Made by a program: the position numbers and the translations under genes. A DNA stretch of 64,000 nt from assembly GCA_958450325.1 (NCBI GenBank), contig OY288251.1:67225666-67289665 (forward strand), read 5' to 3'. Below are positions 11,671 to 23,600 of the stretch, piece by piece (the stretch's first letter is position 1; every line of letters begins with the position of its first letter). The notes under the pieces were generated by a model. The model was given only the letters and a program-made list of their open reading frames with translations. It ran no database searches and was not told the origin of the DNA. Source of the DNA: Agrostemma githago. Taxonomy: Eukaryota; Streptophyta; Magnoliopsida; Caryophyllales; Caryophyllaceae.

Positions 11671-12468
11671 ATGGCGGCTTTTCATAGTCTTTTGAAGAGT
11701 AGTTATGTTGTTCATCTTGGTCTCCGCTACAATACTCCAAATTTCATTCGTGAGTTTCTTCTTCATTTTTTACATTATATAATTATTAATACAAGTGCAA
11801 TGTAATACGTAAATAAGAATCATATACGTACGAAGTATTATACTTCTTCATGTTTACTATCATGATGATCATTTTATGACTACATTTTTTATTGTTGTTG
11901 TGTCACTTGTGTGAGGAAGTATAATTTGATCTTCGTTAAAAGCATTGCCACAACATTCATCTAAATTAATAATTTATGCAGACTTTAATAAATTTTTATC
12001 ATTACAAATATTACTTCTAATATATTCTTTGTATTGTTGCAAATATATGTATAAAGGCTGGTGGAGAAGGTTCGGTAACAAAAGAAGGTATTCCTCCTTT
12101 CTTTTTCGAATTTTATATAAATTTTGTATCATCTTCATCGAGTTATCGTATGTATGTATGGAGATTTTGATATTTTTGAATAAATTTAAAAAAATATATC
12201 AAAACTAATAATTTTACATGAGATAATAATTTGTAGCAATTGTAGGTCAATAATTAATTTACGATAATTTGGTTTTGGCATTGCAGAATGTCCAGCAGCG
12301 TGCGATGTAAGATGCTCCGCAACATCTCATCAGAAGCCATGTTTATTCTTTTGCAACATGTGTTGTGAAAAATGTTTGTGTGTGCCATCGGGAACCTACG
12401 GACACAAGGAGGAATGCCCGTGTTATAATGATTGGAAAACAAAAGAAGGAACTCCTAAGTGCCCATAA
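11671..12468 (+). pseudogene. GASA/snakin gene copy 2 (U3), frameshifted
   Basis: Exons are 11,671-11,749, 12,057-12,087 and 12,287-12,468. Exon 1 lacks 8 bp (GCAACTCT) just after the codons for KSS, so the frame is lost inside the signal peptide. Exons 2 and 3, including all twelve cysteines, are intact, as are splice sites and TATA box. A downstream ATG at 11,705 is in the original frame and would give a 15-residue hydrophobic leader before AGGEGS, so a weakly secreted product cannot be excluded, but the first ATG is the natural start. It carries GTYG rather than GTDG in the cysteine domain. Confidence 0.85.
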
Positions 12469-13220
12469 TACTTTGAAGTTGATTCTCAATCAATCAAAAT
12501 TTTGAAGATGATTAGAAATAACAAAATTTCATCTACTTTTTTATGCTTTGTACTTACGATATATTGATTTTAATATAATAAGGTGAAACTTATATGCCTT
12601 TTTATAAGTTTATATTTCTTTCGTCCAGATCAATAGTCAGTCACAAATAAGCACTTCTTAGCTATTACGGAGTATTATTATTAACTACTCCGTATTTCAC
12701 TATTATCGCTATTATTCCATTAATAGTTTATCTGCGTAACCATTTCAAAAATCCATCATTTACACAATGTACACATTTACTCAATCCCGAGCGTTCCGTG
12801 TTTGATCCTCACCTTAATTACACACGATCCCTCCTTAACTATACTCAGCTCGTCCCATGCTATGTTGTTCACGTGAATTCGACCCTTACCTCCTTTACTA
12901 AACCACGAGTATCACAATCTACACTCCTTAATTAAAGGAACTTCGTCTCGAAATTCACCAATCTTACCTCTTGATTGAAACTCTCAACTTCTAACTATAA
13001 TCACTTACAACGCTACTCACATACCAACCTAGCATGCTAACAAAGCTAACGGGTTACGGTACAACATACTTATGACAACCCTGGTATTATAGACTAGCAT
13101 CGTTATAAGGAATTTCGTCTCGAAGTTCGCTCCACTTCACTACATTTCTACTTACATCAGCACACTGTATGTTGTACATATATACTCACTCACTTAAAGA
13201 AATTGCACAAAGAAAATATG

Positions 13221-13511
13221 TCAACATAAACGAGATGGATATCTGCGTCTCCCTTCCCCCCAGGCATTTAGCTCAAGTTGTCGCTCTCCATCAGTGTTAT
13301 TTTCTTCAGATTTCTTCACTTGGCTTCCTTTCAAACCCTTAAGTATCACCTCAGCCTCGACAATCTTGCTATCTCGAAACTCGACTCGTTGAATCGACAA
13401 AGCCCACGCGACTTCTCCTTCGCTATTCCTGCATACTGCGCGTACGCCATGTCCCGTTCCTTTAATCGTTCCACCGTCCATGTTGATCTTGTCAAAGCTC
13501 GCGATGGGTTT
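13221..13511 (-). pseudogene. RNase H-like (RVT_3-type) relic, best copy (U3)
   Basis: Read on the minus strand, the frame runs KPIASFDKINMDGG, then a GHGVRAVCRNSEGEVAWAL stretch, then AEVILKGLK. This matches the start of plant RNase H-like (RVT_3) domains: first Asp in a DG pair, G-G-V-x-R-x-x-x-G, and the AE helix. The next expected motif, MESDN, appears only in another frame, with stops around it, so the domain is frameshifted. Such domains occur in LINE elements and in stand-alone plant proteins; nothing else of a LINE was seen beside it. It is antisense to the GASA gene and is probably non-functional. Confidence 0.5.
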
Positions 13512-16430
13512 AGCCTAACACCGACTGCCCTCCAGAGACACGAACCTCCTCCGCACCTGTCCGACCTGCGCATTCATAGATTTCTTCTCAGTCGCCTTCC
13601 CCTATTCTGATCTGTCCCCCTCCACATGCTCCGTTTCACCTCCACATTCCCCTTTCGCCATGGCCATTTCCCACCCCAACTCTTCCACACGCTTCACAAT
13701 AGATGTATGATCGTTTTTAATCCATCCTATCTATGGAATCATTTTTTATCCGTAACTAACCATGCTCGAACATACACGCTAAAAATAATTTACGATAACT
13801 TATTTTTACCAATTTTTAAGAGGGAAATGAATCATTCTTGTAGAGTCTAGCAATTTAATTGTCAAGATGATTTTTTTACTTTAATTCTTTTTTAAAATTA
13901 CAATATACAAAGTAGTATATCATTAAACTCCTTATGAAAAAGTTTCACAAATTATAGAGGAAGAAATTTTCATTTTGTAAAAATATCATTTATTTACGAC
14001 ATATTGAAGGGAGTTTCACAACATGTTAACTACTAAAAAAATTCATATCGTTTTGATAAAAATTGAGGAGCGAAGTATGACGGACTCGAGAAACATGAAT
14101 AAGATATTAAAAAGAGTGGAGTAGTATTAATGTTAGAATACACATTTTATGGTACTATTAGTTAAACTCTCTATTTTGATTAGTTTATTTTCAATTTATT
14201 TTCTCAAAACAAAATATTAAAATGAAAAATGTGAGAAAATAATGAATTGCTAATCAAAATTTATTTCGTATAAATAATCAACTAAAAATTAAACTTCTAT
14301 ATATACCGTGCTAGGCACGGGGTCTATACTAGTTATCATTACACCTAAATTTATGTGTCTATAATTTATTGAACTTTATTTCAGTTCTTACTAGCTAAAA
14401 AACCCCCCAATTTCGACCCTAATAAAAGTAGACCCAATCCCTAATTGTACCTTCTGCTCGATATTAGGTACATATCAACGAAAGAACAATTCGAAATACT
14501 TACATCTTCTGGAGAATATTTTCATCTTTAGCACCTTGGCAGAACACCCATCTCACCATTGCTGTTCAGCCCTTTTCTGTGTTTTACTCGGTTTCTTCCG
14601 GGGTTTAGGTTTGAAAACTTCTACCTGCTGCGGATGTTTTAGTTCGAATGTGGTAGTTGGGGAATGCATTAAGGTTTTCCAATTGTACAGTACAACAGTG
14701 CTGCCCAATTTTTTATTATAAAAAATAACATTACTTTAAGTCAATACATTAGGGTTCTATTTATCATTTTTCTTACTTTAATACTTCGTATTAGTTATTC
14801 GTAATCATAGTTAAACTAAAAATTATTTATGTCCTCATTCTACATAAATTTTCTGAACATAGAACTTTCACTATTGTAGACAAAGAACTTTTGAAATTTA
14901 ACATATTATCTTTCCTTTAAATCACCACTATACATAAAAAAACATGCACTTAGTTTATCTATTACCGCGTACTTTCTATGTATTTCTTATTTCATAGTTT
15001 GTCACACATTATTAAAGGACGTGTTTTTTTTTACTGTCAACCCTCTTACTACTATCTAACACACACTTCAATCGTATTTCTTATTACATAGTTTATAAAG
15101 CATTATTAAAGGACGCATTTTTTTTACAGACAACATTCTTACTACTGCCTATCACACACTTCAATCGTGTACATCCTGTACTTTGTTAACGTTTTTTTAA
15201 GTACAAAAATTTTCCCTACACGTGTGTTAATAACAGTTAAAGAACAACAACCCGTGAAATTTTTCACGGGTATCACACTAGTTGTTATTATAATTATTAT
15301 TATGAAACGGAAGTATCATTAAGATTAAAACAAGTTACAATAAGTTATTATTTTTGTTGTTATTAATATTATTTCAAACTAGGAATATGTCCGACATGTA
15401 CTTTTCACGACCCTGAAACATGACTTTCCAACCCGTTTGACATGTTAATCTACGATTCATTTATGTTTGTTTTTTAACACTATTTTTAGTGAAAGGAATT
15501 TCTAGTACATATACCAGGCCATACAATATAGCATATGAGTATTATTTGTATTGTATTAAGATATAAGAATATCAAAATTTTAAAAGTATATTACGTAAAT
15601 AAAGATATATACATAAAAAAAATTCATTGCCATGTATGAAAAAAACAAAAGTAAAAAATCAAATGAATTGGATAGAGTATTATACTATTATAATTATTAA
15701 TACTATTATTGTTATTATTTTTAATTTTTATTATTATTTTATTATTAATTTTTTTAATTATTAATTGATATATATATATATATATATATATATTCATTTT
15801 TTTATAAAAAGTATTAGATACGGAGTAATTTATGTAAGTAGTTATTTGTTTCACCTTTTATTAGTTCAACTCAGTTTCTATCAGACCAGCTTAGCTCCTA
15901 TTAATCCAGGTCAGCTCCTATCAAACCAGCTTAGCTCAGCTCAGCCATGTTTCAACCAAAAAGAACAGGGCCTTAAAGTTGAGATTATTATGAGATTACA
16001 TATACTTGTGATTATTCTAAAGATTTGGATAATAGTTTGGATTATTCTAATAAAATAACTCGTTAAAATATTACTCTACATGTACATTAATTTTGATTAA
16101 AATCAACAATCCTTCTCATATTTGTCGATATATGATTATATCAAATTTCATTTGGCTAAATATCTTCGATATATGCCTATATTTTGTCATCACAAAAAAT
16201 CTACGGAGTATATTACAAAATCAATGTGACTTGAACTTTAACCGTTTTTCGTTGATTACTTTCCCATAATGAGTAGATTGTTTTCTATTACAAAATTTAT
16301 GTAACTTGAACTTAGCCAATTTTTGTTGATTACTTTCCCTTAATGACTTGAACAAATGATCGGGACGGAACGAGAAAGTATTTTTTAACATTTCATATGA
16401 TATTTGCCCTTGTAGATGGTGTGTGTCACC

Positions 16431-16438
16431 TATATAAA
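16431..16438 (+). promoter_or_regulatory. TATA box of GASA copy 3
   Basis: TATATAAA 98 bp upstream of the ATG, as in copy 1. Confidence 0.65.
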
Positions 16439-16535
16439 ATGTTCATAATAACTCAAATTATTAATCACCAACATCAACGTAAGCATAAGCATAAACATCA
16501 ACAAATACTTATATATCAACGACAAGACCACTTTA

Positions 16536-17341
16536 ATGGCGGCTTTTCATAGTCTTTTGAAGAGTAGTGCAACTCTTATGTTGTTCATCTTGGTCTCCGC
16601 TACAATACTCCAAATTTCATTCGTGAGTTTCTTCTTCATTTTTTACATTATATAATTATTAATACAAGTGCAATGTAATACGTAAATAAGAATCATATAC
16701 GTACGAAGTATTATACTTCTTCATGTTTACTATCATGATGATCATTTTATGACTACATTTTTTATTGTTGTTGTGTCACTTGTGTGAGGAAGTATAATTT
16801 GATCTTCGTTAAAAGCATTGCCACAACATTCATCTAAATTAATAATTTATGCAGACTTTAATAAATTTTTATCATTACAAATAATACTTCTAATATATTC
16901 TTTGTATTGTTGCAAATATATGTATAAAGGCTGGTGGAGAAGGTTCGGTAACAAAAGAAGGTATTCCTCCTTTCTTTTTCGAATTTTATATAAATTTTGT
17001 ATCATCTTCATCGAGTTATCGTATGTATGTATGGAGATTTTGATATTTTTGAATAAATTTAAAAAAATATATCAAAACTAATAATTTTACATGAGATAAT
17101 AATTTGTAGCAATTGTAGGTCAATAATTAATTTACGATAATTTGGTTTTGGCATTGCAGAATGTCCAGCAGCGTGCGATGTAAGATGCTCCGCAACATCT
17201 CATCAGAAGCCATGTTTATTCTTTTGCAACATGTGTTGTGAAAAATGTTTGTGTGTGCCATCGGGAACCTACGGACACAAGGAGGAATGCCCGTGTTATA
17301 ATGATTGGAAAACAAAAGAAGGAACTCCTAAGTGCCCATAA
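16536..17341 (+). CDS. GASA/snakin family peptide, copy 3 (U4)
   Basis: Exons 16,536-16,622, 16,930-16,960 and 17,160-17,341 join in frame to 99 codons plus stop. Signal peptide, the short AGGEGSVTKE linker and all twelve cysteines are as in copy 1. The only clear protein difference from copy 1 is Tyr for Asp in the SGT-x-GHKEEC segment, the residue usual in the family. Promoter, splice sites and 3' region are intact, so it should be expressible. Neighbours on both sides are other units of the array. Confidence 0.9.
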
Positions 17342-18093
17342 TACTTTGAAGTTGATTCTCAATCAATCAAAATTTTGAAGATGATTAGAAATAACAAAAT
17401 TTCATCTACTTTTTTATGCTTTGTACTTACGATATATTGATTTTAATATAATAAGGTGAAACTTATATGCCTTTTTATAAGTTTATATTTCTTTCGTCCA
17501 GATCAATAGTCAGTCACAAATAAGCACTTCTTAGCTATTACGGAGTATTATTATTAACTACTCCGTATTTCACTATTATCGCTATTATTCCATTAATAGT
17601 TTATCTGCGTAACCATTTCAAAAATCCATCATTTACACAATGTACACATTTACTCAATCCCGAGCGTTCCGTGTTTGATCCTCACCTTAATTACACACGA
17701 TCCCTCCTTAACTATACTCAGCTCGTCCCATGCTATGTTGTTCACGTGAATTCGACCCTTACCTCCTTTACTAAACCACGAGTATCACAATCTACACTCC
17801 TTAATTAAAGGAACTTCGTCTCGAAATTCACCAATCTTACCTCTTGATTGAAACTCTCAACTTCTAACTATAATCACTTACAACGCTACTCACATACCAA
17901 CCTAGCATGCTAACAAAGCTAACGGGTTACGGTACAACATACTTATGACAACCCTGGTATTATAGACTAGCATCGTTATAAGGAATTTCGTCTCGAAGTT
18001 CGCTCCACTTCACTACATTTCTACTTACATCAGCACACTGTATGTTGTACATATATACTCACTCACTTAAAGAAATTGCACAAAGAAAATATG

Positions 18094-18384
18094 TCAACAT
18101 AAACGAGATGGATATCTGCGTCTCCCTTCCCCCCAGGCATTTAGCTCAAGTTGTCGCTCTCCATCAGTGTTATTTTCTTCAGATTTCTTCACTTGGCTTC
18201 CTTTCAAACCCTTAAGTATCACCTCAGCCTCGACAATCTTGCTATCTCGAAACTCGACTCGTTGAATCGACAAAGCCCACGCGACTTCTCCTTCGCTATT
18301 CCTGCATACTGCGCGTACGCCATGTCCCGTTCCTTTAATCGTTCCACCGTCCATGTTGATCTTGTCAAAGCTCGCGATGGGTTT
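18094..18384 (-). pseudogene. RNase H-like relic, U4 copy
   Basis: Essentially identical to the U3 copy, including the DG motif, the AE motif and the frame break after KGLK. Confidence 0.5.
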
Positions 18385-21302
18385 AGCCTAACACCGACTG
18401 CCCTCCAGAGACACGAACCTCCTCCGCACCTGTCCGACCTGCGCATTCATAGATTTCTTCTCAGTCGCCTTCCCCTATTCTGATCTGTCCCCCTCCACAT
18501 GCTCCGTTTCACCTCCACATTCCCCTTTCGCCATGGCCATTTCCCACCCCAACTCTTCCACACGCTTCACAATAGATGTATGATCGTTTTTAATCCATCC
18601 TATCTATGGAATCATTTTTTATCCGTAACTAACCATGCTCGAACATACACGCTAAAAATAATTTACGATAACTTATTTTTACCAATTTTTAAGAGGGAAA
18701 TGAATCATTCTTGTAGAGTCTAGCAATTTAATTGTCAAGATGATTTTTTTACTTTAATTCTTTTTTAAAATTACAATATACAAAGTAGTATATCATTAAA
18801 CTCCTTATGAAAAAGTTTCACAAATTATAGAGGAAGAAATTTTCATTTTGTAAAAATATCATTTATTTACGACATATTGAAGGGAGTTTCACAACATGTT
18901 AACTACTAAAAAAATTCATATCGTTTTGATAAATATTGAGGAGCGAAGTATGACGGACTCGAGAAACATGAATAAGATATTAAAAAGAGTGGAGTAGTAT
19001 TAATGTTAGAATACACATTTTATGGTACTATTAGTTAAACTCTCTATTTTGATTAGTTTATTTTCAATTTATTTTCTCAAAACAAAATATTAAAATGAAA
19101 AATGTGAGAAAATAATGAATTGCTAATCAAAATTTATTTCGTATAAATAATCAACTAAAAATTAAACTTCTATATATACCGTGCTAGGCACGGGGTCTAT
19201 ACTAGTTATCATTACACCTAAATTTATGTGTCTATAATTTATTGAACTTTATTTCAGTTCTTACTAGCTAAAAAACCCCCCAATTTCGACCCTAATAAAA
19301 GTAGACCCAATCCCTAATTGTACCTTCTGCTCGATATTAGGTACATATCAACGAAAGAACAATTCGAAATACTTACATCTTCTGGAGAATATTTTCATCT
19401 TTAGCACCTTGGCAGAACACCCATCTCACCATTGCTGTTCAGCCCTTTTCTGTGTTTTACTCGGTTTCTTCCGGGGTTTAGGTTTGAAAACTTCTACCTG
19501 CTGCGGATGTTTTAGTTCGAATGTGGTAGTTGGGGAATGCATTAAGGTTTTCCAATTGTACAGTACAACAGTGCTGCCCAATTTTTTATTATAAAAAATA
19601 ACATTACTTTAAGTCAATACATTAGGGTTCTATTTATCATTTTTCTTACTTTAATACTTCGTATTAGTTATTCGTAATCATAGTTAAACTAAAAATTATT
19701 TATGTCCTCATTCTACATAAATTTTCTGAACATAGAACTTTCACTATTGTAGACAAAGAACTTTTGAAATTTAACATATTATCTTTCCTTTAAATCACCA
19801 CTATACATAAAAAAACATGCACTTAGTTTATCTATTACCGCGTACTTTCTATGTATTTCTTATTTCATAGTTTGTCACACATTATTAAAGGACGTGTTTT
19901 TTTTTACTGTCAACCCTCTTACTACTATCTAACACACACTTCAATCGTATTTCTTATTACATAGTTTATAAAGCATTATTAAAGGACGCATTTTTTTTTC
20001 AGACAACATTCTTACTACTGCCTATCACACACTTCAATCGTGTACATCCTGTACTTTGTTAACGTTTTTTTAAGTACAAAAATTTTCCCTACACGTGTGT
20101 TAATAACAGTTAAAGAACAACAACCCGTGAAATTTTTCACGGGTATCACACTAGTTGTTATTATAATTATTATTATGAAACGGAAGTATCATTAAGATTA
20201 AAACAAGTTACAATAAGTTATTATTTTTGTTGTTATTAATATTATTTCAAACTAGGAATATGTCCGACATGTACTTTTCACGACCCTGAAACATGACTTT
20301 CCAACCCGTTTGACATGTTAATCTACGATTCATTTATGTTTGTTTTTTAACACTATTTTTAGTGAAAGGAATTTCTAGTACATATACCAGGCCATACAAT
20401 ATAGCATATGAGTATTATTTGTATTGTATTAAGATATAAGAATATCAAAATTTTAAAAGTATATTACGTAAATAAAGATATATACATAAAAAAAATTCAT
20501 TGCCATGTATGAAAAAAACAAAAGTAAAAAATCAAATGAATTGGATAGAGTATTATACTATTATAATTATTAATACTATTATTGTTATTATTTTTAATTT
20601 TTATTATTATTTTATTATTTATTTTTTTAATTATTAATTGATATATATATATATATATATATATATTCATTTTTTATAAAAAGTATTAGATACGGAGTAA
20701 TTTATGTAAGTAGTTATTTGTTTCACCTTTTATTAGTTCAGCTCAGTTTCTATCAGACCAGCTTAGCTCCTATTAATCCAGGTCAGCTCCTATCAAACCA
20801 GCTTAGCTCAGCTCAGCCATGTTTCAACCAAAAAGAACATGGCCTTAAAGTTGAGATTATTATGAGATTACATATACTTGTGATTATTCTAAAGATTTGG
20901 ATAATAGTTTGGATTATTCTAATAAAATAACTCGTTAAAATATTACTCTACATGTACATTAATTTAGATTAAAATCAACAATCCTTCTCATATTTGTCGA
21001 TATATGATTATATCAAATTTCATTTGGCTAAATATCTTCGATATATGCCTATATTTTGTCATCACAAAAAATCTACGGAGTATATTACAAAATCAATGTG
21101 ACTTGAACTTTAACCGTTTTTTGTTGATTACTTTCCCATAATGAGTAGATTGTTTTCTATTACAAAATTTATGTAACTTGAACTTAGCCAATTTTTGTTG
21201 ATTACTTTCCCTTAATGACTTGAACAAAAGATCGGGACGGAACGAGAAAGTATTTTTTAACATTTCATATGATATTTGCCCTTGTAGATGGTGTGTGTCA
21301 CC

Positions 21303-21310
21303 TATATAAA
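21303..21310 (+). promoter_or_regulatory. TATA box of GASA copy 4
   Basis: TATATAAA 98 bp upstream of the ATG, same context as the other copies. Confidence 0.65.
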
Positions 21311-21407
21311 ATGTTCATAATAACTCAAATTATTAATCACCAACATCAACGTAAGCATAAGCATAAACATCAACAAATACTTATATATCTACGACAAGAC
21401 CACTTTA

Positions 21408-22214
21408 ATGGCGGCTTTTCATAGTCTTTTGAAGAGTAGTGCAACTCTTATGTTGTTCATCTTGGTCTCCGCTACAATACTCCAAATTTCATTCGTGAGT
21501 TTCGTCTTCATTTTTTACATTATATAATTATTAATACAAGTGCAATGTAATACGTAAATAAGAATCATATACGTACGAAGTATTATACTTCTTCATGTTT
21601 ACTATCATGATGATCATTTTATGACTTCATTTTTTTTTGTTGTTGTGTCACTTGTGTGAGGAAGTATAATTTGATCTTCGTTAACAGCATTGCCACAACA
21701 TTCATCTAAATTAATAATTTATGCAGACTTTAATAAACTTTTATCATTACAAATATTACTTCTAATATATATTGTTTGTATTGTTGCAAATATATGTATA
21801 AAGGCTGGTGGAGAAGGTTCGGTAACAAAAGAAGGTATTCCTCCTTTCTTTTTTGAATTTTATATAAATTTTGTTTCATCTTCATCGAGTTATCGTATGT
21901 ATGTATGGAGATTTTGATATTTTTGAATAAATTTAAAAAATATATCAAAACTAATAATTTTACATGTGATAATAATTTGTAACAATTGTAGGTCAATAAA
22001 TAATTTACGATAATTTGGTTTTGGCATTGTAGAATGTCCAGCAGCGTGCGATGTAAGATGCTCCGCAACATCTCATCAGAAGCCATGTTTATTCTTTTGC
22101 AACATGTGTTGTGAAAAATGTTTGTGTGTGCCATCGGGAACCGACGGACACAAGGAGGAATGCCCGTGTTATAATGATTGGAAAACAAAAGAAGGAACTC
22201 CTAAGTGCCCATAA
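21408..22214 (+). CDS. GASA/snakin family peptide, copy 4 (U5)
   Basis: Exons 21,408-21,494, 21,804-21,834 and 22,033-22,214 give the same 99-aa layout: signal peptide, short linker, 12-cysteine GASA domain. The last intron ends TTGTAG instead of TTGCAG, still a valid acceptor. It carries GTDG like copy 1. Intron 1 has small private changes such as AATATATATTG near 21,773. Nothing breaks the frame, so this is probably a functional copy at the right end of the array. Confidence 0.9.
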
Positions 22215-22966
22215 TACTTTGAAGTTGATTCTCAATCAATCAAAATTTTGAAGATGATTATAAATAACAAAATTTCATCTACTTTTTTATGCTTTGTACT
22301 TAAGATATATTGATTTTAATATAATAAGGTGAAACTTATATGCCTTTTTATAAGTTTATATTTCTTTCGTCCAGATCAATAGTCAGTCACAAATAAGCAC
22401 TTCTTAGCTATTACGGAGTATTATTATTAACTACTCCGTATTTCACTATTATCGCTATTATTCCATTAATAGTTTATCTGCGTAACCATTCCAAAAATCC
22501 ATCATTTACACAATGTACACATTTACTCAATCTCGAGCGTTCCGTGTTTGATCCTCACCTTAATTACACACGATCCTTCCTTAACTATACTCAGCTCGTC
22601 CCATGCTATGTTGTTCACGTGAATTCGACCCTTACCTCCTCTACTAAACCACGAGTATCACAATCTACACTCCTTAATTAAAGGAACTTCGTCTCGAAGT
22701 TCACCAATCCTACCTCTTGATTGAAACTCTCAACTTCTAACTATAATCACTTACAACGCTACTCACATACCAACCTAGCATGCTAACAAAGCTAACGGGT
22801 TACGGTACGACATACTTATGACAACCCTGGTATTATAGTCTAGCATCGTTATAAGGAATTTCGTCTCGAAGTTCGCTCCACTTCACTACATTTCTACTTA
22901 CATCAGCACACTGTATGTTGTACATATATACTCACTCACTTAAAGAAATTGCACAAAGAAAATATG

Positions 22967-23257
22967 TCAACATAAACGAGATGGATATCTGCGTCTCCCT
23001 TCCCCCCAGGCATTTAGCTCAAGTTGTCGCTCTCCATCAGTGCTATTCTCTTCAGATTTCTTCACTTGGCTTCCTTTCAAACCCTTAAGTATCACCTCAG
23101 CCTCGACAATCATGCTATCTCGAAACTCGACTCGTTGAATCGACAAAGCCCACGCAACTTCTCCTTCGCTATTCCTGCATACTGCGCGTACGCCATGTCC
23201 CGTTCCTTTAATCGTTCCACCGTACTTGTTGATCTTGTCAAAGCTCGCGATGGGTTT
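22967..23257 (-). pseudogene. RNase H-like relic, U5 copy, catalytic Asp lost
   Basis: Homologous to the U3 copy, but the MDGG motif reads KYGG, so the first catalytic Asp is gone. This supports loss of function. Confidence 0.45.
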
Positions 23258-23600
23258 AGCCTAACACCGACTGCCCTCCAGAGACACGAGCCTCCTCCGC
23301 ACCTGTCCGACCTGCGCATTCATAGATTTCTCCTCTGTCGCCTTCCCCTATTCTGATCCGTCCCCCTCCACATGCTCCGTTTCACCTCCACATTCCCCTT
23401 TCGCCATGGCCATTTCCCACCCCAACTCTTCCACACGCTTCACAATAGATGTATGATCATTTTTAATCCATCCTATCTATGGATTCATTTTTGATCCATA
23501 ACTAACCATGCTCGAACATACACGCTAAAAATAATTTACGACAACTTATTTTTACCAATTTTTAAGAGGGAAATTAATCATTCTTGTAGAGTCTAGCAAT

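Larger units (their letters stand above)
9505..14368 (+). repeat. Array unit U3
   Basis: A complete unit without the solo LTR or the MITE. Its left half is closest to U2, with similar microsatellite lengths and shared small changes. Its right half, from the gene onward, is nearly identical to U4. Confidence 0.9.
14369..19241 (+). repeat. Array unit U4 (mosaic)
   Basis: The left part shares private changes with U5: GTACAGTAC at about 14,685, a very short TTA run, and an ATGAGTATTATTTGTATTG insertion near 15,536. From the gene rightwards it is nearly identical to U3, for example CCTTTACTAAACC and ACGATCCCTCC. Confidence 0.9.
1..23600 (+). repeat. Five-unit tandem array carrying a GASA/snakin gene
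   Basis: The phrase TTGAACTTTATTTCAG recurs at 1, 6771, 9505, 14369 and 19242, and each time begins a long, nearly identical segment. Complete units U3 and U4 are 4,864 and 4,873 bp. U1 is longer because of a solo LTR and a MITE, U2 is shorter because of an internal deletion, and U5 stops matching at about 23,600, just after GAGTCTAGCAAT. The window begins exactly on a unit start, so more copies may lie to the left. The pattern fits unequal crossing over. Confidence 0.95.
19242..23600 (+). repeat. Array unit U5 (right-hand end of array)
   Basis: It matches U4 closely in its left half. In and after the gene it resembles U1 more (GTDG, CCTCTACTAAACC). Homology stops after GAGTCTAGCAAT at about 23,600, so the last part of the unit, including the type 2 Helitron-like end, is missing. 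Confidence 0.9.
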
